A stretch of 64,000 nt of DNA from Paraburkholderia hiiakae (GCF_904848665.1 NZ_CAJHCQ010000007.1:124001-188000); one strand, 5' to 3'. Numbered from the stretch's first letter, positions 27,605-33,786 are shown. Notes: a model not told the origin generated them from the letters alone. A program made the numbers and translations.

Positions 27605-27895
27605 CTATGCGGCGGCTAGGCCGTCGTAATTGCGGTCGGCGAAGTCCGGATCGCCTGGATAGCGCTGGGTGCCATCGGCGCGACTCCAGCAAAACAGCGA
27701 GCCCTGACGATGCGGGAACCAGTAGCCCGCACACGTGCACGTCATGCGCGTCGTGTTGCGGCGGTTCATCCAGCGATCGACGCGGTAGTCGCGCTTTCCG
27801 CAGACTTCGCACGTGGGCACGCGCAGGTATTCGGAAAGCTTTCGCTTCAGGCAGCGGCGCGTTGCGCAGTGGCGGCAGCGGACATGGCAGCGCAT
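27605..27895 (-). CDS. Small zinc-ribbon-like phage protein
   Basis: A 96-residue Arg/Cys-rich protein. Cys pairs are at the N-terminus (CHVRCRHCATRRC), in the centre (PTCEVCGKRDYRVDRWMNRRN) and later (MTCTCAGYWFPHR), giving two likely zinc sites as in small DNA- or RNA-binding phage proteins. GGGAG before ATG 27895 lies inside the end of the upstream gene, so translation is probably coupled. Last gene of the leftward cluster. Confidence 0.72.
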   Translation of the reverse strand: MRCHVRCRHCATRRCLKRKLSEYLRVPTCEVCGKRDYRVDRWMNRRNTTRMTCTCAGYWFPHRQGSLFCWSRADGTQRYPGDPDFADRNYDGLAAA

Positions 27896-27900
27896 CGTTC

Positions 27901-28068
27901 TCACTCCCATGCGCGCGGGTAGGGCTCCGCGTCGTAGACGATGGCCGGGCCGACGTAAGGCAGCGATTTGCGCTCGCGCTTCAGGAGCTTCGCCACGCCG
28001 AGCGCGACGCCAGCGCCAAGAGCCAAACAGATAAGGACTGCGATGCAAACCACTTCTACGTTGTCCAT
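27901..28068 (-). CDS. 55-residue single-span membrane protein
   Basis: A short gene with one transmembrane helix (about 6-26, IAVLICLALGAGVALGVA), followed by a KLLKRERK positive stop-transfer patch and a polar, Pro/Tyr-containing tail ending PRAWE. The orientation predicted by the positive-inside rule is N-out, C-in. The stop is 5 bases before the next start. Small membrane proteins in this phage position often act in superinfection exclusion or host modulation; this is inference. Confidence 0.65.
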   Translation of the reverse strand: MDNVEVVCIAVLICLALGAGVALGVAKLLKRERKSLPYVGPAIVYDAEPYPRAWE

Positions 28069-28086
28069 TGGTGAGCCTTTTCGGGA

Positions 28087-28221
28087 TCAGGTGCAGCGAT
28101 GTACGTGGCAGATTACGAGCGGATCTTCGTCGTGCTCATCGAGCGTCGCCTGCAGGGCGAGCAGAGCGATGACGAGAACGAAAGCGCCGGTGATCTGCAG
28201 AAAGAGTTTGATCGTTGCCAT
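28087..28221 (-). CDS. 44-residue single-span membrane protein
   Basis: A tiny gene encoding one hydrophobic helix (about 6-24, LFLQITGAFVLVIALLALQ) followed by an acidic stretch (DEHDEDP) and a Cys/His tail (ICHVHRCT). Its ATG overlaps the stop of the upstream gene by one base (TGATG), a sign of coupled translation. The neighbouring genes in the cluster are also tiny membrane proteins. Confidence 0.62.
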   Translation of the reverse strand: MATIKLFLQITGAFVLVIALLALQATLDEHDEDPLVICHVHRCT

Positions 28222-28379
28222 CACGCACCTGCACGCAGGCCGACCAGCAGATACCAGGTCACGCCGATAGCGGTGCCGAGCAGACCAACAGCGGCCACGC
28301 GCGTCAGCTTGCCGTACAGCTCATCGCACGCGGCGAGCAAGGCGTTGTCGTGGAGGTGGTTACGGCGCAGCGATTGCAT
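28221..28379 (-). CDS. 52-residue single-span membrane protein
   Basis: A small protein starting MQSLRRNHLHDNALLAACDELYGK, an amphipathic N-terminus, followed by one transmembrane helix (about 29-48, VAAVGLLGTAIGVTWYLLVG) and a short LRAGA tail. Its stop overlaps the next start. A longer in-frame ORF reaches back to 28802, but that part is the shadow of the opposite-strand gene. It is the first gene of the leftward cluster. Confidence 0.6.
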   Translation of the reverse strand: MQSLRRNHLHDNALLAACDELYGKLTRVAAVGLLGTAIGVTWYLLVGLRAGA

Positions 28380-28457
28380 CGTGCTATCGTTTATTCCACA
28401 GCAGTAAGAGGCACGCCTCTCTTCCTTGGCCATAACGTCCACAAGACCGAGATCAAT

Positions 28458-28781
28458 ATGGAATCCGAATGCGATCGCATTCCGGGCCCAGACCCGAACC
28501 GTTTTACGTGTACTGTCGACGGGAAAGAGCTCACAGTCGTGCTTCACGACCTCGCGCTTTACCGCGACGACATCGACCTGAGTGACTTGCGTCCGGCCGG
28601 TCGTATCCATTGCGCGACGATCGATTCGCCGAGCGCGGCAGGCGGCAAACTCCGTGGTGTTGTCACGGCCGCCAATTCCGGCGACCTCCTGGCGGTATTT
28701 TGTGCGAACGCCGAATGTCGAAAGGCCGCGTTGGACGCACTCGACATCGATGACGTGCCGACCGGCCATCTGCCTGCTTAG
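28458..28781 (+). CDS. Phage protein of unknown function
   Basis: A 107-residue acidic protein (MESECDRIPGPDPNRFTCTV...) with alternating strands in the middle (KELTVVLHDLALYRDDIDLSDL) and a helical C-terminus containing two Cys (AVFCANAECRKAALDALDID). It runs opposite to the flanking small-protein cluster and under the path of the leftward promoter. Only a weak GAG ribosome site is present. No family recognised. Confidence 0.6.
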   Translation: MESECDRIPGPDPNRFTCTVDGKELTVVLHDLALYRDDIDLSDLRPAGRIHCATIDSPSAAGGKLRGVVTAANSGDLLAVFCANAECRKAALDALDIDDVPTGHLPA

Positions 28782-28952
28782 CTTCCAATCCAACGTTTTC
28801 ATCTCTCAAACTCCGTTAGCTATCGCAGCACTGAGCGGGAGCGCCTATCCCACACAACCTGAAGGAGACCATACGGGCTATTTTTGGAGAGTCGCCGCGA
28901 CGACTGGTGCTTCAGGCGCTCCCGCTCAGTGCTTCGGTGAGTGCGTGGAGAC

Positions 28953-28981
28953 ATTACACCAAATGGTGTAAATCATGTCAA
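28953..28981 (-). promoter_or_regulatory. Leftward early promoter, PL-like
   Basis: On the minus strand, TTGACA (28976-28981), a 17-base spacer and TGTAAT (28953-28958) give a near-consensus sigma-70 promoter. Operator CACCAAATGGTG lies across the spacer and -10; a second operator starts just upstream of the -35. The region 28782-29114 holds no convincing gene, only this promoter, the operators and a terminator. The transcript would run towards the leftward small-protein cluster, through the opposite-strand gene. Confidence 0.78.
28957..28968. promoter_or_regulatory. Operator OL1-like (CACCAAATGGTG)
   Basis: An inverted repeat CACC-N4-GGTG within a longer dyad TTACACC/GGTGTAA. It covers the spacer and -10 of the leftward promoter. 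It has the same half-sites as the operators at the repressor/Cro intergenic region. Confidence 0.78.
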
Positions 28982-28993
28982 CACCGAACGGTG
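28982..28993. promoter_or_regulatory. Operator OL2-like (CACCGAACGGTG)
   Basis: Identical in all 12 bases to the two operators between repressor and Cro-like genes 1.8 kb away. It lies directly upstream of the leftward -35 box, centre 25 bases from the neighbouring site. Confidence 0.82.
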
Positions 28994-29077
28994 AATATCA
29001 CCGAGAAATTTGTAACAGCGGAAGAAGCCCGGGGAACTATCTGGATCTGCAATGCGCCTTGGCGCTGGAAGGTGGAC

Positions 29078-29103
29078 ACAAAAAACCCCGGACGCACCGG
29101 GGT
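29078..29103 (-). terminator. Rho-independent terminator of the exported moron gene
   Basis: On the minus strand ACCCCGG-TGCGT-CCGGGGT followed by TTTTT. It lies 12 bases after the stop of the minus-strand secreted protein gene. Confidence 0.88.
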
Positions 29104-29114
29104 GGAGAAGGGGA

Positions 29115-29837
29115 TCAGAACGGGTTAGGTTTCGGGGTTGGGTCTACCTGAACGTCGCTGATCGAGATGAAGTGTGCGGTGGTGGGGTCTAGGCTCGGGC
29201 CTGACAAACTCGGCGGGCAAAACGCGATGGTGTAAGCGACGGCCGCCGCCTTAATCTGTTCCCGATCGCTTATGCGCTGGGTCCATCTGTGCGTCACCGA
29301 TCCCGAGTTGACCTTGAAATTGGCCCCGTTGCGGTAAACGCATTGCTCATCCTTCCGATCGTCGCTGAACTCTCCGGAGCCATATTTTGAGCTTAGCTGT
29401 GCCAGCGCTTGATCAAACGGGCTATCGTCGATTTCGATGGAGAATCCGCTCAGTTTGTCATCCCGAAAAGTGAGCCGCACCCTGGATGATTTGCTGGCGT
29501 CTAGCGGCGTCATCATGCGAGTTGTATATCGCGCGGCTCCGTCCCCGGCGGTGGCGTTCTGCTGCGTGTCCACTGCTAGTGGTTCAACCGCATAGATGCC
29601 GTCTGCAGCTGTCAGCGCCTCGACGGCGGACTGCGTCATCCCGATCTTGAGCGCGCCAATGCCGACAGGGCCAGTTGGCGCGGGCGGCGCTGCGGTTGCT
29701 TTAGTCGCACTCGCGCTGGTACGCGGTCCCTTTGCACTGTGTTTAGTTTGTGCGTAGGCGTCCGTTAACGAAAGCGTAAGGATTGACGCGAGAACGATTG
29801 CGCTTAGGTCGCTCCTGGCCGATAGGTTTTTCTTCAT
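29115..29837 (-). CDS. Exported protein, probable lysogenic conversion gene
   Basis: A 240-residue protein with a signal peptide (MKKNL..., core about 12-28, AYAQ cleavage) and a Thr/Ala/Pro linker to about 60, then a folded domain with GALKIGMTQSAVEALT, a pattern of small periplasmic repeat domains, and a YTIAFCPPSL end. GGGG precedes the ATG. It sits between the leftward promoter and the repressor, on the repressor's strand, with its own promoter and terminator, so it may be expressed in the lysogen. No virion role is apparent. Confidence 0.75.
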   Translation of the reverse strand: MKKNLSARSDLSAIVLASILTLSLTDAYAQTKHSAKGPRTSASATKATAAPPAPTGPVGIGALKIGMTQSAVEALTAADGIYAVEPLAVDTQQNATAGDGAARYTTRMMTPLDASKSSRVRLTFRDDKLSGFSIEIDDSPFDQALAQLSSKYGSGEFSDDRKDEQCVYRNGANFKVNSGSVTHRWTQRISDREQIKAAAVAYTIAFCPPSLSGPSLDPTTAHFISISDVQVDPTPKPNPF

Positions 29838-29866
29838 GCTGCCCCGTTTAAAGTTATTCAATTTGC

Positions 29867-29895
29867 ATCATTGATGCCTGATTCGGCATCGTCAA
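29867..29895 (-). promoter_or_regulatory. Promoter of the exported moron gene with dyad in spacer
   Basis: On the minus strand TTGACG (29890-29895), 17-base spacer, AATGAT (29867-29872). The spacer is occupied by a perfect GATGCC-N6-GGCATC dyad, a possible operator. The match at -10 is only moderate. Confidence 0.4.
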
Positions 29896-30041
29896 CGCCC
29901 GATTCTCGCGAATAATGGCGGGGAAATTACACAACACACCGCTTGTTGGGTGGGTTGTGGTTAACCCTTACAATTTTCAAACTATGTAGGCCATCCGAAT
30001 GGGTGGCCCTATTTCATGTAGCAGGCGAACGACTTACCTGA

Positions 30042-30061
30042 TACTGTGTTTACATACAGTA
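30042..30061. promoter_or_regulatory. LexA (SOS) box
   Basis: TACTGT-N8-ACAGTA, i.e. a perfect CTGT-N8-ACAG core with matching TA flanks, exactly the 20-bp LexA consensus layout. It lies 38 bases before the start codon of the next plus-strand gene. A second near-identical box occurs near the right end of the prophage. Confidence 0.88.
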
Positions 30062-30098
30062 CTTGATTAAAGCGTCCGGTAACTAACGGGGAGGGAAC

Positions 30099-30446
30099 AT
30101 GGGGCGTGGGAACAGCGGCGAGAGCAAATTGAGGTGCCGCCCGGGGGATTTGGCGCGTGTGGTGCGATCGGTTGACCCATCGCTCATAGAGCGGCGCGTG
30201 CTGGTTCTTTCCCCCTGTTCCGAGAGCGAATGGGTCGTTTTGCTGATGGGTGCGCCGACAGAAGGATGGACGACGCATGGTGACTGGAGCCAGTCGGCAA
30301 GCCAGGTGATTTTCTTTGACTCGTCGCTCGAGCCGATCGAGCGATGCCACCCCGAAGAGGTCAGCCTTTATGCGGAAGGTTCGGCAGCTCGGGACGGAAT
30401 GCTGGAGCGGCAAACGCATCTGCCTGTGCTAGCAGGCCACCAATAA
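30099..30446 (+). CDS. SOS-controlled phage protein, candidate antirepressor
   Basis: A 115-residue protein of unknown family (SKLRCRPGDLARVV..., then ESEWVVLLMGAPTEGW, and a C-terminal EEVSLYAEGSAARDG). A very good ribosome site (GGGGAGGGA) precedes the ATG. It is transcribed from a LexA-box promoter towards the repressor gene and overlaps its 3' end by 86 bases on the opposite strand. Since the repressor has no autocleavage domain, this gene is a candidate for the SOS-triggered inducer, either as a protein (as Tum in phage 186) or by antisense transcription; both are inference. Confidence 0.72.
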   Translation: MGRGNSGESKLRCRPGDLARVVRSVDPSLIERRVLVLSPCSESEWVVLLMGAPTEGWTTHGDWSQSASQVIFFDSSLEPIERCHPEEVSLYAEGSAARDGMLERQTHLPVLAGHQ

Positions 30447-30759
30447 ACGCCTCTGCCTTGGCTCGCTGAATCTCATCGAGCTTACCCCAGCCCTCGGGCA
30501 TCTTCACGGTAACGAGTCGACGGGGTGCAAGTAGATCAATTCGATCCCCTTGTGACCCTGATTGGCTCCATGCCAACTCCATCTCCAACGCCACCTTCTC
30601 GCCGAACGCCTTCCGGCCGGCGACCATGTCACTGATCTGGCGGTCCGCCTTTTTTGTGCGTCTCGCCACCTCGGCCTGACTGTGGGCGTCGACCAAATCG
30701 GCCAATGCACGGCGGCGCATCTCAAAGACGCTTTGGATGTCGGTCGGATCGTTTGTCAT
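30361..30759 (-). CDS. Phage repressor (CI-like, helix-turn-helix only)
   Basis: A 132-residue protein. Residues about 10-65 form a lambda-repressor-type helix-turn-helix with the pattern VFEMRRRALADLVD..SQAEVARRTKKADRQISDMVAGRKAFGEK. The C-terminal 60 residues (about 75-132) are a short helical oligomerisation region (IQRAKAEAFIGGLLAQADAFA). There is no S24/LexA-type Ser-Lys peptidase domain, so RecA-stimulated self-cleavage is not possible. It is divergent from the Cro-like gene across two perfect operators. No ribosome site precedes ATG 30759; the predicted transcript start is close to the ATG, as in lambda PRM. Confidence 0.82.
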   Translation of the reverse strand: MTNDPTDIQSVFEMRRRALADLVDAHSQAEVARRTKKADRQISDMVAGRKAFGEKVALEMELAWSQSGSQGDRIDLLAPRRLVTVKMPEGWGKLDEIQRAKAEAFIGGLLAQADAFAAPAFRPELPNLPHKG

Positions 30760-30763
30760 GCGC

Positions 30764-30793
30764 AAATTAGACCACCTGTACCCGTTTGGTGAA
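30764..30793 (-). promoter_or_regulatory. Repressor promoter, PRM-like
   Basis: On the minus strand TTCACC (30788-30793), an 18-base spacer and TAATTT (30764-30769). The predicted start point falls at about 30758, next to the repressor ATG, so the message would be leaderless. The -35 overlaps a GGTGAA-A-TTCACC operator-like dyad. Confidence 0.5.
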
Positions 30794-30796
30794 ATT

Positions 30797-30808
30797 CACC
30801 GAACGGTG
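30797..30808. promoter_or_regulatory. Operator OR-like site 1 (CACCGAACGGTG)
   Basis: A perfect copy of the 12-bp operator, 22 bases (two helical turns) from the next copy. It overlaps the region just upstream of the -35 of the Cro promoter and of the repressor promoter. Confidence 0.85.
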
Positions 30809-30836
30809 TTGAATCATTCACCGAACGGTGTATGAT
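30809..30836 (+). promoter_or_regulatory. Rightward early promoter, PR-like
   Basis: TTGAAT (30809-30814), 16-base spacer and TATGAT (30831-30836). The start point would fall at about 30843, the A of the Cro-like ATG, so the message is predicted leaderless. One operator copy fills the spacer and another lies immediately upstream of -35. Confidence 0.82.
30819..30830. promoter_or_regulatory. Operator OR-like site 2 (CACCGAACGGTG)
   Basis: A perfect copy of the 12-bp operator located inside the spacer of the rightward promoter, where binding would block RNA polymerase. Confidence 0.85.
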
Positions 30837-30842
30837 TGCGTC

Positions 30843-31082
30843 ATGGAAAAGCTCAAGACATTTCTGGCGGCAATGCCAGGTCTAGATCGCCAGCGGTTCG
30901 CCGTTCGGTGCGGTACGACGCATGCCTTCCTTCGGAACATCGTCTACGGACAGCGCATCGCTGGTGAAAAGCTTTGCGTTGCGATCGAGCGCGAATCCAG
31001 CGGCGCTGTTACGCGCCGCGACCTTCGTCCTGCCGACTGGCATGAAATCTGGCCGGAACTTGCCGCCAAAGCGGCGGCATAA
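30843..31082 (+). CDS. Cro/YdaS-like DNA-binding regulator
   Basis: A 79-residue helix-turn-helix protein of the YdaS/Cro group (MEKLKTFLAAMPGLDRQRFAVRCGTTHAFLRNIVYG, then IERESSGAVTRRDLRPADWHEIWPELA). In YdaS the typical C-terminal signature RPADW is present, as here. It would bind the shared operators and repress lysogenic transcription after induction. The ATG has no ribosome site and is predicted to be the first transcribed codon. A possible YdaT-like partner is encoded 570 bases downstream. Confidence 0.85.
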   Translation: MEKLKTFLAAMPGLDRQRFAVRCGTTHAFLRNIVYGQRIAGEKLCVAIERESSGAVTRRDLRPADWHEIWPELAAKAAA

Positions 31083-31120
31083 CGGCACCATCAGCATTAC
31101 CTACAAGGACCGGAGCACCC

Positions 31121-31438
31121 ATGCACCTTCCGCAACATCAAGAACTGCTTCGCAACGCCGCCAAGCACGGTTACCTCAACCAAGCAATCGAGCAGATCCA
31201 ACGAGAGAACGGCAAAGCGCTGCACGTCGAGAGCGGCTCTGCCGAAACGCTTTCGCAGCGCGTTTTCTTCCACCAGCCGGTGCGCGACATCCCGATGAAG
31301 GGCTTCGTTAAGCATGTGGACTGGGCAACGGTCGAGAAGGCCACGCGTATCTCTCAGGCAAGCGCCGGCACGAGCGAGGCGAGCAACAGCAGCGAGAACA
31401 CGAATGAAGCTTGCGCGCTGGCTGCTGACATTGTTTGA
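31121..31438 (+). CDS. Early phage protein of unknown function
   Basis: A 105-residue protein (MHLPQHQELLRNAAKHGYLNQAIEQIQREN...) predicted helical at the N-terminus, with a Ser/Glu/Asn-rich C-terminus. GGAG is 8 bases before the ATG. It lies between the Cro-like and YdaT-like genes, where lambdoid phages often carry a CII-type or Kil-type gene; the sequence gives no specific match. Confidence 0.65.
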   Translation: MHLPQHQELLRNAAKHGYLNQAIEQIQRENGKALHVESGSAETLSQRVFFHQPVRDIPMKGFVKHVDWATVEKATRISQASAGTSEASNSSENTNEACALAADIV

Positions 31439-31547
31439 GTTCGCGCAGCTCCATCGAACGGAGCGCGCGAAAGAGATACGAGGCGAATCCCCGCGCCTCG
31501 ATCGTAAAAGGCCGCACTGGCACGGCCCGAAGCAGTTCCGGCTTTAA
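31404..31547 (+). CDS. 47-residue basic peptide overlapping the previous gene
   Basis: A small open frame overlapping the previous gene by 35 bases. The product (MKLARWLLTLFEFAQLHRTERAK..., ending HWHGPKQFRL) has a short hydrophobic-aromatic N-terminal stretch and a strongly basic tail. A weak GCGAG ribosome site lies upstream. It may be real or chance. Confidence 0.4.
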   Translation: MKLARWLLTLFEFAQLHRTERAKEIRGESPRLDRKRPHWHGPKQFRL

Positions 31548-31651
31548 CCGGTAGCAACGTTTTCATTTTTCTCTTATCCCCTGATCGCTGAGTGTGGAGT
31601 TAGTAGTCCTCAGCGCATATAGGGACTGTATGCCACGGAGATTGACAAATC

Positions 31652-32248
31652 ATGCGAACCCTTTCGCACAGAAGCCCGATAGCAGCCGCGAAAGCGACTG
31701 TGACCGACCTGAAGAACGCCCGCGGCTGGTCGCGCGAGACGGTAGTGGAAGAGATCGTCGAGGCACACGTGCGGATCGGCGCAGAGCGTCGCATCAACGT
31801 GCGTTTCAGCGATCACCACGACATTGTGACGCGCCAGAAGACGAACGCTGACCGCGTCTATCGCTGGCTTGAGGACGATGAGAAGGACAGCAACCTGCTG
31901 TCGGTGAACATGCTGCCGTCGCTTCTGGCGGCTCTTCCCGTCGACATGCGTATCGCGCTCGCGAACGAAATCCTCTCGGCTGCCGGTCTTTCGGCGCGCG
32001 TCGTGGAATCTAACGCGGACGACGACGTCAACGCGCAGGAAATCGTTCGCTCGATCGTACGTGTGAATCACCGCACGGAAGCAGCCGCGGCGGATCTGCT
32101 CGACGGTATCGACCCGGGCGAGCTGCCGCGCCTGCGCAATAGCCTGGTCGACGAGATCAGCGTGAAGCGTGATCTGGTCGTTCGCGTCGAAGCAGCGATG
32201 TGCAAAACGGGCGAAGCCAGCCCGGCAACCCAGACGAAGGAATCGTGA
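31652..32248 (+). CDS. YdaT-like phage protein
   Basis: A 198-residue protein. The N-terminal 100 residues follow the YdaT-type pattern: WSRETVVEEIVEAHVRIG..., NADRVYRWLEDDEKDSNLLSVNMLPSLLAALP..MRIAL. In the Rac prophage YdaS and YdaT are adjacent early regulators whose overexpression is toxic. Here the C-terminal half is a helical extension with many acidic residues. Its stop overlaps the next ATG by one base. Family assignment is by pattern and moderate. Confidence 0.6.
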   Translation: MRTLSHRSPIAAAKATVTDLKNARGWSRETVVEEIVEAHVRIGAERRINVRFSDHHDIVTRQKTNADRVYRWLEDDEKDSNLLSVNMLPSLLAALPVDMRIALANEILSAAGLSARVVESNADDDVNAQEIVRSIVRVNHRTEAAAADLLDGIDPGELPRLRNSLVDEISVKRDLVVRVEAAMCKTGEASPATQTKES

Positions 32249-32520
32249 TGCGAACCACAGCAACGCAACTGGCGGCGTTTGACGCGCTCGACCCGGCCAC
32301 GCGCCGCACGCAGAAGCAAATGATCATCGACCTATTCTCGGCGCCGGAAACGCGCCTGACGCGGCAGGACATCTCCGACCGCACGAATCTGCGCCTGTCG
32401 AGCGTCTGCGGCCGCGTACGCGCGCTGATCGATGCAGGGAAGCTCGCGGTGTTCGGCACGCGTAAGTGCGCCGCTACGGGCCACGAAAACGAGACGCTCG
32501 GCTTGCCGGCGGCGAACTGA
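32248..32520 (+). CDS. Winged-helix phage DNA-binding protein
   Basis: A 90-residue protein. The middle (RTQKQMIIDLFSAPETRLTRQDISDRTNLRLSSVCGRVRALIDAGKL) is a clear winged helix with a recognition helix around SSVCGRV. AAGGA lies before the ATG, which overlaps the previous stop. It is next to the replication gene and could regulate or assist replication. Confidence 0.75.
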   Translation: MRTTATQLAAFDALDPATRRTQKQMIIDLFSAPETRLTRQDISDRTNLRLSSVCGRVRALIDAGKLAVFGTRKCAATGHENETLGLPAAN

Positions 32521-32527
32521 GGGCGCC

Positions 32528-33625
32528 ATGAGCGGATACGCGCACCAGTGGGCCAAGCGTCAGCGAGTCGGCGATTCGTCGGCCAAGACGCTGCTGAAGA
32601 CCTACGCGAACTGGGCCAGCGAGGACTATTCGACGTGGGTCACCAACGAAGAGCTTGAGCTCGACACCGAGCTGAACATTCAGACGATCCGTCGCGCACG
32701 CAACAAGCTGATCGAGCTTGGCTACCTGCTGGAAACGGACAAGCGCCTCGGCCGCACGCAGAGCATCATCGTCTATCAAATGCTGGCTCCGGCTGGCGCG
32801 ACGATCGTGCAAGCCGTCGACGGTCGTGGTGAAGCGATCTCGCTGAGTCCGCCGACGCTTGAAGAGTTCATGGCGAAGAGGGGTGGAAAACGAAGCCCCT
32901 CGAAATCTCAACCCTCTAAGGGTGGTGAAATTTCAAGCCCCTCGAATATTCAAGCGGCTCCAAATTCCACTTCAAGCCCCTCCAAATCCCACGTTGAAGG
33001 GGGTGAAATTTCACCCGAAGCCCCTCCAAATTTCGACACCAAGATAGCTTTAGTAGAGCAAGAGAAAGCAGTAGATCAGCAATTCGCGCGGACTTCGCCG
33101 CGAACTGCGTTGCATCTCGAACTTCGTGAGATCGAACTGCCCGACTGGTTGCCTGCTGATGCGTGGCTTGACTGGTGCGAGCACCGCGAGGCGAAAGAGA
33201 AGAAAGCAGACATCCCTTGGACGCGCCCGGCTGCCAAGGTGACGCTCAAGAAGCTGGCGAAGATCCGCGATCTGGGTCATGACGTCGCCACGGCAGTTGA
33301 AGAGTCGGTGTTTCGCGGTTGGACCGGCATCTGGGAAGCGAAGGACGCGGCGGCGGGCGCTGTGGCGACTGGCGGCGCACCGGATGGGTGGTGGACTGGC
33401 GAGGCTGGCTGGCGTGAGCAGGGCAAGCGCCACGGCATCGATCCGACGCGCTTCCAGTACTTCGAGCAGTTCAAGGCAAAGGTCTGCAAGGTGCTCGGCC
33501 CCGGCGCTTGGATGGAGTACCTGCTTGCGGCAGTCAGCCGTGAGAGCGAAGAGCGTGGCGAAGCGCTGTACGCGTACCTCAACGACATCCCGCGCGACAA
33601 GAACGGCAATACGGAGGCCGCATGA
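32528..33625 (+). CDS. Phage replication protein, lambda O-like
   Basis: A 365-residue protein. The N-terminal 90 residues are a MarR/O-type winged helix (TLLKTYANWASEDYSTWVTNEELELDTELNIQTIRRARNKLIELGYL). The centre (about 120-170) is low complexity and coincides with repeated DNA iterons, as in lambda O where ori lies inside the gene. The C-terminal region (about 205-340) has WLDWCEHREAKEKK and the IWEA, W..EAGW segments often seen in O-like proteins and would contact the helicase loader. No separate P/DnaC-like loader follows, so the host loader or another mechanism must be used. Confidence 0.8.
   Translation: MSGYAHQWAKRQRVGDSSAKTLLKTYANWASEDYSTWVTNEELELDTELNIQTIRRARNKLIELGYLLETDKRLGRTQSIIVYQMLAPAGATIVQAVDGRGEAISLSPPTLEEFMAKRGGKRSPSKSQPSKGGEISSPSNIQAAPNSTSSPSKSHVEGGEISPEAPPNFDTKIALVEQEKAVDQQFARTSPRTALHLELREIELPDWLPADAWLDWCEHREAKEKKADIPWTRPAAKVTLKKLAKIRDLGHDVATAVEESVFRGWTGIWEAKDAAAGAVATGGAPDGWWTGEAGWREQGKRHGIDPTRFQYFEQFKAKVCKVLGPGAWMEYLLAAVSRESEERGEALYAYLNDIPRDKNGNTEAA
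32893..33031. repeat. Iteron cluster, candidate phage replication origin
   Basis: Five copies of a 14-bp motif AAGCCCCTCSAAAT (starting 32893, 32935, 32952, 32974 and 33018; the third is AAGCGGCTCCAAAT), spaced near multiples of 21-22 bases. Between them are two GGTGAAATTTCA elements. An AT-richer run follows from about 33032. The layout mirrors lambda ori inside gene O. Confidence 0.72.
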
Positions 33626-33786
33626 ACGCCTGTCGAGACTGTGCGCACGCAACGACGAAGCCCGGCCACGAAAAGATGTATCGGCTCGGCTATCGCAACT
33701 GCGCGCTGAAGCCTGAATACGTGTTCGTGCCCGGCCACCAGGCATGCACCGTGAAGCCGCCGCGCTGGGAGGCGAAGAAGCAATGA
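33622..33786 (+). CDS. 54-residue Cys-containing phage protein
   Basis: A tiny gene joined to both neighbours by ATGA overlaps. The product MNACRDCAHATTKPGHEK... has C4-x2-C7 and later two Cys (near 27 and 42), spaced like a small zinc-binding fold, with conserved-looking Trp and Lys at the end. Such small Cys proteins are frequent in phage early operons; function unknown. Confidence 0.72.
   Translation: MNACRDCAHATTKPGHEKMYRLGYRNCALKPEYVFVPGHQACTVKPPRWEAKKQ

Noticed and set aside
28382..28802. Long minus-strand extension of the 52-aa membrane protein
   Set aside because: It is the antisense of the acidic 107-aa plus-strand gene and has Arg/Val-rich random composition.
28976..29152. Short plus-strand frame starting MSTPNGEYHRE
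   Set aside because: It overlaps the operator and terminator; no ribosome site and no domain.
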